Shown here in pieces: positions 60,260 through 64,000 of a stretch of DNA of 64,000 nucleotides. The translations under genes were made by a program, and so were the position numbers. Numbering within the stretch: position 1 is the first letter of the stretch; each line of letters opens with the position of its first letter. Under the pieces are notes generated by a model. It saw only the letters and a list, made by a program, of their open reading frames with translations. It did not search any database and was not told the origin of the DNA. The stretch comes from Streptomyces odontomachi (GTDB lineage Bacteria; Actinomycetota; Actinomycetes; Streptomycetales; Streptomycetaceae): the NCBI RefSeq assembly GCF_024435355.1, contig NZ_JAMJWG010000010.1:248001-312000 (forward strand), given 5' to 3'.

Positions 60260-61279
60260 ATGCAGACCAAGCCCCACGCGCTGGTCGTGATGAGCAGGTC
60301 GAGCTTCGAAGCCCACTTCGACCCGGGCCGGTTCGCACGCCTCGCCGACCTGGCCACCCTGGGCGAGCCGTGCTGGACCGACGACCTCGACACCCCCGAG
60401 GTGCGCAAGCGGCTGGCGCAGGTCGAGGTGCTGGTCACGTCCTGGGGGGCGCCGCAGCTGACGCCCGCCCGGCTGGCCGCCGCGCCGGCCCTGCGGGCCG
60501 TGCTGCACTGCGCCGGCAGCGTGCGCGGCCTGGTCGGGGACGAGGTGTGGCGGCGCGGGATCCGGGTCACCAGCGCCGCCGACGTCAACGCCATTCCCGT
60601 CGCGGAGTACACCCTGGCGGCCATCATCTTCGCCGGCAAGAAGGCCCCCTTCCTCGCCACCGACGAGGAGCGCGCCTACCGGGGCTGGGGACCGATCAGC
60701 GGCTACGGCGACCTGTCCAACTTCGGCCGGACCGTGGGCATCATCGGGTTCTCCCGGATCGGCCGCCGGGTGGTCGAGCTGCTCAAGGTGCTGGGCGGCA
60801 CCACCTGCCTGGTCACCGACCCGCACGCGGACCCGGCCGAGGTGGCACGGGCCGGCGCCACCCTGGTCCCCCTGGACGAACTCCTGCCGCGCGCCGACGT
60901 GCTGTCCGTGCACGCCCCCGAACTGCCCGAGACCCGGCACCTGATCGGCGCCGCACAACTACACCTGCTGCCCGACCACGCCACCGTGATCAACACCGCG
61001 CGCGGCAGCCTGGTCGACGCCGACGCGCTGGCCGCCGAGTGCGCCGCCGGCCGGCTGTTCGCCATCCTCGACGTCACCGACCCCGAGCCGCTGCCCGCCG
61101 CCTCACCCCTGCGCCGGCTGGCCCAGGTGATGATCACCCCGCATATCGCCGGCTCGCTCGGCAGCGAGATCGGCCGCCTCACCGACCATGTGTTGCAGGA
61201 ACTGGCCCGCTGGGCCGCCCGCCGCCCCCTGAAAGCGGAGATCACGGCCGAGAGCTGGGCCCTCGGCCTGAGCGCATGA
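60260..61279 (+). CDS. D-2-hydroxyacid dehydrogenase family protein
   Basis: A 339-residue NAD(P)-dependent enzyme. GGAAGGA lies upstream of ATG 60260. The Rossmann motif is TVGIIGFSRIGRRVVELLK (~160-178). The catalytic Arg is in NTARGSLVDADAL (~258), the Glu in DVTDPEPLPAASPL (~282) and the His in MITPHIAGSLGSE (~300). It probably reduces a 2-oxoacid or oxidises a sugar acid and starts the divergent operon with the ABC importer. Confidence 0.93.
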   Translation: MQTKPHALVVMSRSSFEAHFDPGRFARLADLATLGEPCWTDDLDTPEVRKRLAQVEVLVTSWGAPQLTPARLAAAPALRAVLHCAGSVRGLVGDEVWRRGIRVTSAADVNAIPVAEYTLAAIIFAGKKAPFLATDEERAYRGWGPISGYGDLSNFGRTVGIIGFSRIGRRVVELLKVLGGTTCLVTDPHADPAEVARAGATLVPLDELLPRADVLSVHAPELPETRHLIGAAQLHLLPDHATVINTARGSLVDADALAAECAAGRLFAILDVTDPEPLPAASPLRRLAQVMITPHIAGSLGSEIGRLTDHVLQELARWAARRPLKAEITAESWALGLSA

Positions 61280-61301
61280 GCACATGAGCGCATGAGCACA
61301 T
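61270..61301. repeat. 16-bp direct repeat, two exact copies, at a stop codon
   Basis: GAGCGCATGAGCACAT at 61270-61285 and 61286-61301. It spans the dehydrogenase stop codon (61277-61279) and extends downstream. Confidence 0.85.
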
Positions 61302-61392
61302 GAGGCTCGGGCGCCATCTCGTCCGCCTCCCCAGACGCCCCCCGCACACCCCACCCACCTTCGCACCTGCCAGCCCGAAGGAGAGCCGCACA

Positions 61393-62658
61393 ATGAAGAA
61401 GATCACCGCCAGACTGCTCCCCATGGCGCTCGCCGCCGCCCTGTTCGGCGTCACCGGATGCGGTGGCGACGGCGGCCCGGCCACCGACTCCAAGGGCCGG
61501 ACCATCATCAAGATCGCCCTGTGGAACTACCAGACGACGCCCGAGTTCAAGGCCCTGATCGACGGCTTCGAGGCGAAGTACCCGAAGATCCACGTCGAGC
61601 CGGTCGACATCCTCGCCGGCGAGGACTACGCGCAGAAGCTCACCACCATGCTCTCGGGCGGTGACAAGACCGACGTCCTGACCATGAAGAACGTCACCGA
61701 CTACAGCCGCTACGCCACCCGGGGCCAGCTCCGGTCGCTCACCGGCGACGTGCAGAAGATCGACAAGACGGCCTACGCGGGGCTCGACGACTTCAACCTC
61801 AAGGGCGAGTACTACGCCCTGCCCTACCGGCAGGACTTCTGGGTGCTGTTCTACAACAAGAAGCTGGTGGGCGACGCCGACCTGTCGCACCTGACCTGGT
61901 CCCGTTTCGAGGCGCTGGCCAAGCAGTTCACCAAGGGCTCCGGATCGTCCAAGGTGTACGGCACCTATCTGCACACCTGGCGCTCGGTGGTGCAGGCCAT
62001 CGCGTCCGCGCAGACCGGCGGGAACCTGCTCGGCGGCGACTACGGCTTCATGAAGGACCAGTACGAGACCGCACTCGGCATCCAGAAGGCCGGCGCCACG
62101 CTGCCGTTCGCGAGCGCCATGAGCCAGAAGGTGACGTACGACGCGCAGTTCACCACCGGCAAGGCCGCCATGGTGCCGATGGGCTCCTGGTGGGCCGCCG
62201 CCCTGCTGGCCGAGCAGGCCCAGGGCAAGAACCCGGTGCAGTGGGGCATGGCCCCGATGCCGCAGATCACCGCGAACGGCAAGACCGTCACCTTCGGCTC
62301 GCCGACCGCCTTCGCGGTGAACAAGAGGGCCCGCAACGGCGACGCCGCCGAGAAGTTCGTCACCTGGGCCGCCGGCCCGGAGGGCGCCGCGGCCATCGCC
62401 AAGATCGGCATCGTCCCCGCGTACTCCAGCAGCGCCACGATGAAGGCCTTCTTCGGCGTCAAGGGGATGCCGTCCGACCAGCTCACCCGGCAGGCCATGA
62501 ACCCCTCCAAGGTGCAGCTGGAGATGCCGGTCAGCGACAGGTCCTCGGACGTCGACCAGATCCTGAAGGAGGAGCACGAGCTGGTGATGTCCGGTGACAA
62601 GTCGATCGACCAGGGCATCAAGGAGATGGACGACCGAGTGAAGACCGAAGTCCAGTGA
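61393..62658 (+). CDS. Sugar ABC transporter substrate-binding lipoprotein
   Basis: A 421-residue extracellular solute-binding protein (family 1). AAGGAGAG precedes the ATG. A lipoprotein signal (KKITARLLPMALAAALFGVTGCGG) has the lipobox VTGC (Cys ~23). The mature protein opens IIKIALWNYQTTPEFKALIDGFEAKYPKIHVE and includes PYRQDFWVLFYNKKLV, typical of oligosaccharide binders. It is followed by two permease genes, with 4-bp overlaps. A separate MsiK-like ATPase, encoded elsewhere, is normal for Streptomyces. Confidence 0.95.
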   Translation: MKKITARLLPMALAAALFGVTGCGGDGGPATDSKGRTIIKIALWNYQTTPEFKALIDGFEAKYPKIHVEPVDILAGEDYAQKLTTMLSGGDKTDVLTMKNVTDYSRYATRGQLRSLTGDVQKIDKTAYAGLDDFNLKGEYYALPYRQDFWVLFYNKKLVGDADLSHLTWSRFEALAKQFTKGSGSSKVYGTYLHTWRSVVQAIASAQTGGNLLGGDYGFMKDQYETALGIQKAGATLPFASAMSQKVTYDAQFTTGKAAMVPMGSWWAAALLAEQAQGKNPVQWGMAPMPQITANGKTVTFGSPTAFAVNKRARNGDAAEKFVTWAAGPEGAAAIAKIGIVPAYSSSATMKAFFGVKGMPSDQLTRQAMNPSKVQLEMPVSDRSSDVDQILKEEHELVMSGDKSIDQGIKEMDDRVKTEVQ

Positions 62659-63635
62659 GCACGCCCGCTCCCCCGCCTCCGCCCCCGCCCCGGGTGCCGG
62701 CCGGGCGCCCCCCTCTGTCGGCCGGCGCGGGGGCGCCGGCGACGGTGGCCACGGCCGCCGCGCGGCGCCGCCGGCGGCGTGCCGCACTGGTCGGCTGGAG
62801 CTTCGTCCTGCCCAACTTCCTGGGCTTCGCCGCCCTGACGCTGATCCCGGTGCTCGGAGCGCTGGCGGTGTCCTTCACCGACTGGGACGCCTACAGCACG
62901 CCGCGGTGGATCGGGCTCGACAACTTCCGCCGGCTGTGGCAGGACGACAACTTCTGGACGGCCCTGACGAACACCTGCTGGTACGCGGCCGGCCACATCC
63001 CGCTGACCCTGGCCGCGTCCCTGGGCCTGGCCGTGCTGCTCAACCGCAGGCTCCGCGGCATCGGCGTCCTGCGGACCGCCTTCTTCTTCCCCTACGTCAC
63101 GTCCCTGGTGGCCGTCGCGGTCGTGTGGAACATGCTGCTCAGCCCGGACGTCGGCCCGGTCGACCAGTTCCTGAAGGCGGTCGGTGTCGCGCATCCGCCC
63201 GGCTGGACGTCCTCGACGGACTGGGCGCTGCCCGCGCTGATCCTCACGAGCGTGTGGCGCGACATGGGCTACTACATGGTGCTGTTCCTGGCCGGGTTGC
63301 AGACCGTGCCGGCCGAGCTGTACGAGGCGGCCCGGGTGGACGGGGCGGGACCCTGGCAGCGCTTCTGGCATGTCACGCTGCCGTGCCTGCGCCCCACCAC
63401 GTTCTTCGTCCTGGTGATGCTGACCATCTCCAGCTTCAAGGTCTTCGACCTGGTGCAGGTGATGACCGAGGGCGGGCCGGGCCGCGCCACGCTGGTGCTC
63501 TCCCAGCTGGTCTTCCGGGAGGGCATCACCCAGGGACGGTTCGGCTATGCCTCAGCGGTCTCCCTCGCGCTCTTCCTGATCTGCCTGATCGTCACGGTCG
63601 TGCAGTTCCGGCTGCAACGAAGGAGCGAGCGATGA
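62655..63635 (+). CDS. Sugar ABC transporter permease (MalF-like)
   Basis: A 326-residue integral membrane protein, starting at GTG 62655 inside the binding-protein stop. It has a Pro-rich N-terminus and six hydrophobic segments. The cytoplasmic EAA loop is ELYEAARVDGAGPWQRFWHVTLPCLRPTTFF (~220-250), which contacts the ATPase. It is partner of the downstream permease. Confidence 0.95.
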   Translation: MSTPAPPPPPPPRVPAGRPPLSAGAGAPATVATAAARRRRRRAALVGWSFVLPNFLGFAALTLIPVLGALAVSFTDWDAYSTPRWIGLDNFRRLWQDDNFWTALTNTCWYAAGHIPLTLAASLGLAVLLNRRLRGIGVLRTAFFFPYVTSLVAVAVVWNMLLSPDVGPVDQFLKAVGVAHPPGWTSSTDWALPALILTSVWRDMGYYMVLFLAGLQTVPAELYEAARVDGAGPWQRFWHVTLPCLRPTTFFVLVMLTISSFKVFDLVQVMTEGGPGRATLVLSQLVFREGITQGRFGYASAVSLALFLICLIVTVVQFRLQRRSER

Positions 63636-64000
63636 ACACCCCCGTGCTGCACGAGGACGGCACGCGCGCACCCGCTCCGCCCGGTGCGCGCAGCGCGGCC
63701 GACCGGGCGCAGGCCCGGCGCGACCGGCGGCGGCTGGCCGCCCAGGCGGTGCTGTACGCGGCGCTGGCCGTGGTCGCGGTGGCCGTGCTGCTGCCGTTCG
63801 TCTGGATGCTGGTCTCCTCGGTCAAGAACGACCGGGACGTCTTCACGGTGCCGATCCAGTGGATCCCGACGCACTACCAGTGGGACAACTTCCGGCGGAT
63901 CTGGACGGAGATCCCGCTGGCCACCTATCTGGGCAACTCGCTGCTGCTGAGCGTGGTGATCACCTTCCTCCAGGTGCTCACCGGCAGCTTCGCGGCGTAC
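63632..64000 (+). CDS. Sugar ABC transporter permease (MalG-like), cut by window end
   Basis: The open frame runs from ATG 63632 (4-bp ATGA overlap) to the window edge without a stop, 123 codons. It has a charged N-terminus and a first transmembrane segment (AVLYAALAVVAVAVLLPFVWMLVSSVK). The periplasmic loop is RDVFTVPIQWIPTHYQWDNFRRIW, and a second segment follows (YLGNSLLLSVVITFLQVLTGSFAAY). These are the family opening motifs. The EAA loop lies beyond the window. Confidence 0.92.
   Translation, partial: MNTPVLHEDGTRAPAPPGARSAADRAQARRDRRRLAAQAVLYAALAVVAVAVLLPFVWMLVSSVKNDRDVFTVPIQWIPTHYQWDNFRRIWTEIPLATYLGNSLLLSVVITFLQVLTGSFAAY

Noticed and set aside
60703..62787. 694-codon minus-strand frame opposite the binding-protein gene
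   Set aside because: Shadow frame with no domain; the plus-strand operon is complete and coupled.

Overview
The window is GC-rich, densely packed actinobacterial chromosome, almost certainly Streptomyces. The evidence is very high third-position GC, frequent GTG/TTG starts, 4-bp ATGA/GTGA overlaps between operon genes, a Tat-dependent GH11 xylanase, an AA10 LPMO behind a perfect CebR box, a pair of dynamin-like GTPases and a Streptomyces-style dispersed palindrome. There is no rRNA, CRISPR array or prophage, and one tRNA (Arg, UCU).

Layout. 1-4 kb: a partial M13 metallopeptidase, a penicillin-binding lipoprotein and a secreted M23 peptidase. 4.1-6.9 kb: a TetR-doxX operon whose doxX is split by a 1,754-bp IS605-like element (intact tnpB, tnpA with a nonsense codon). 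7-11 kb: amidohydrolase, GYD protein, a two-gene oxidoreductase/glycosyltransferase operon. 11-19.3 kb: an ABC-2 exporter (two permeases plus ATPase) and a two-component system divergent from an FtsX-type ABC transporter. 19.4-26 kb: an IclR-controlled catabolic regulon (MatC-like permease, class II aldolase, ALDH, ThDP enzyme) with three matching operator-like repeats. 26-34 kb: hydrolases, a TetR/DUF4345 pair with a double operator, amidase, APH-like protein and a membrane Ser/Thr kinase with a PQQ-like sensor domain. 34-35.7 kb: a lower-GC patch with an orphan gene, short tandem repeats, a possible EACC1-like ORF and tRNA-Arg with its terminator. 36-41.4 kb: two coupled dynamin-like GTPases with very large disordered regions. 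42-53 kb: plant-polymer genes (GH11 xylanase, SGNH hydrolase, hexuronate-type MFS transporter, UxaA-type dehydratase, IclR regulator, LPMO), then a beta-propeller-like protein and a secreted HExxH protein. 53-58 kb: an acyl-CoA cluster (HTD2-like hydratase, CaiB transferase, acyl-CoA dehydrogenase, LysR) in which a CitE-type lyase and an aldehyde dehydrogenase survive only as C-terminal remnants. 58.4-64 kb: DUF2255, a DeoR/LacI hybrid regulator, a D-2-hydroxyacid dehydrogenase and a sugar ABC importer running off the end.

The second half reads as a saprophyte's carbohydrate uptake and degradation region with local regulators and recognisable operators. The least explained parts are the IS605 insertion with its precise junctions, the disordered dynamin-like pair, the low-GC patch beside the tRNA, and the acyl-CoA operon that has lost the body of two genes.
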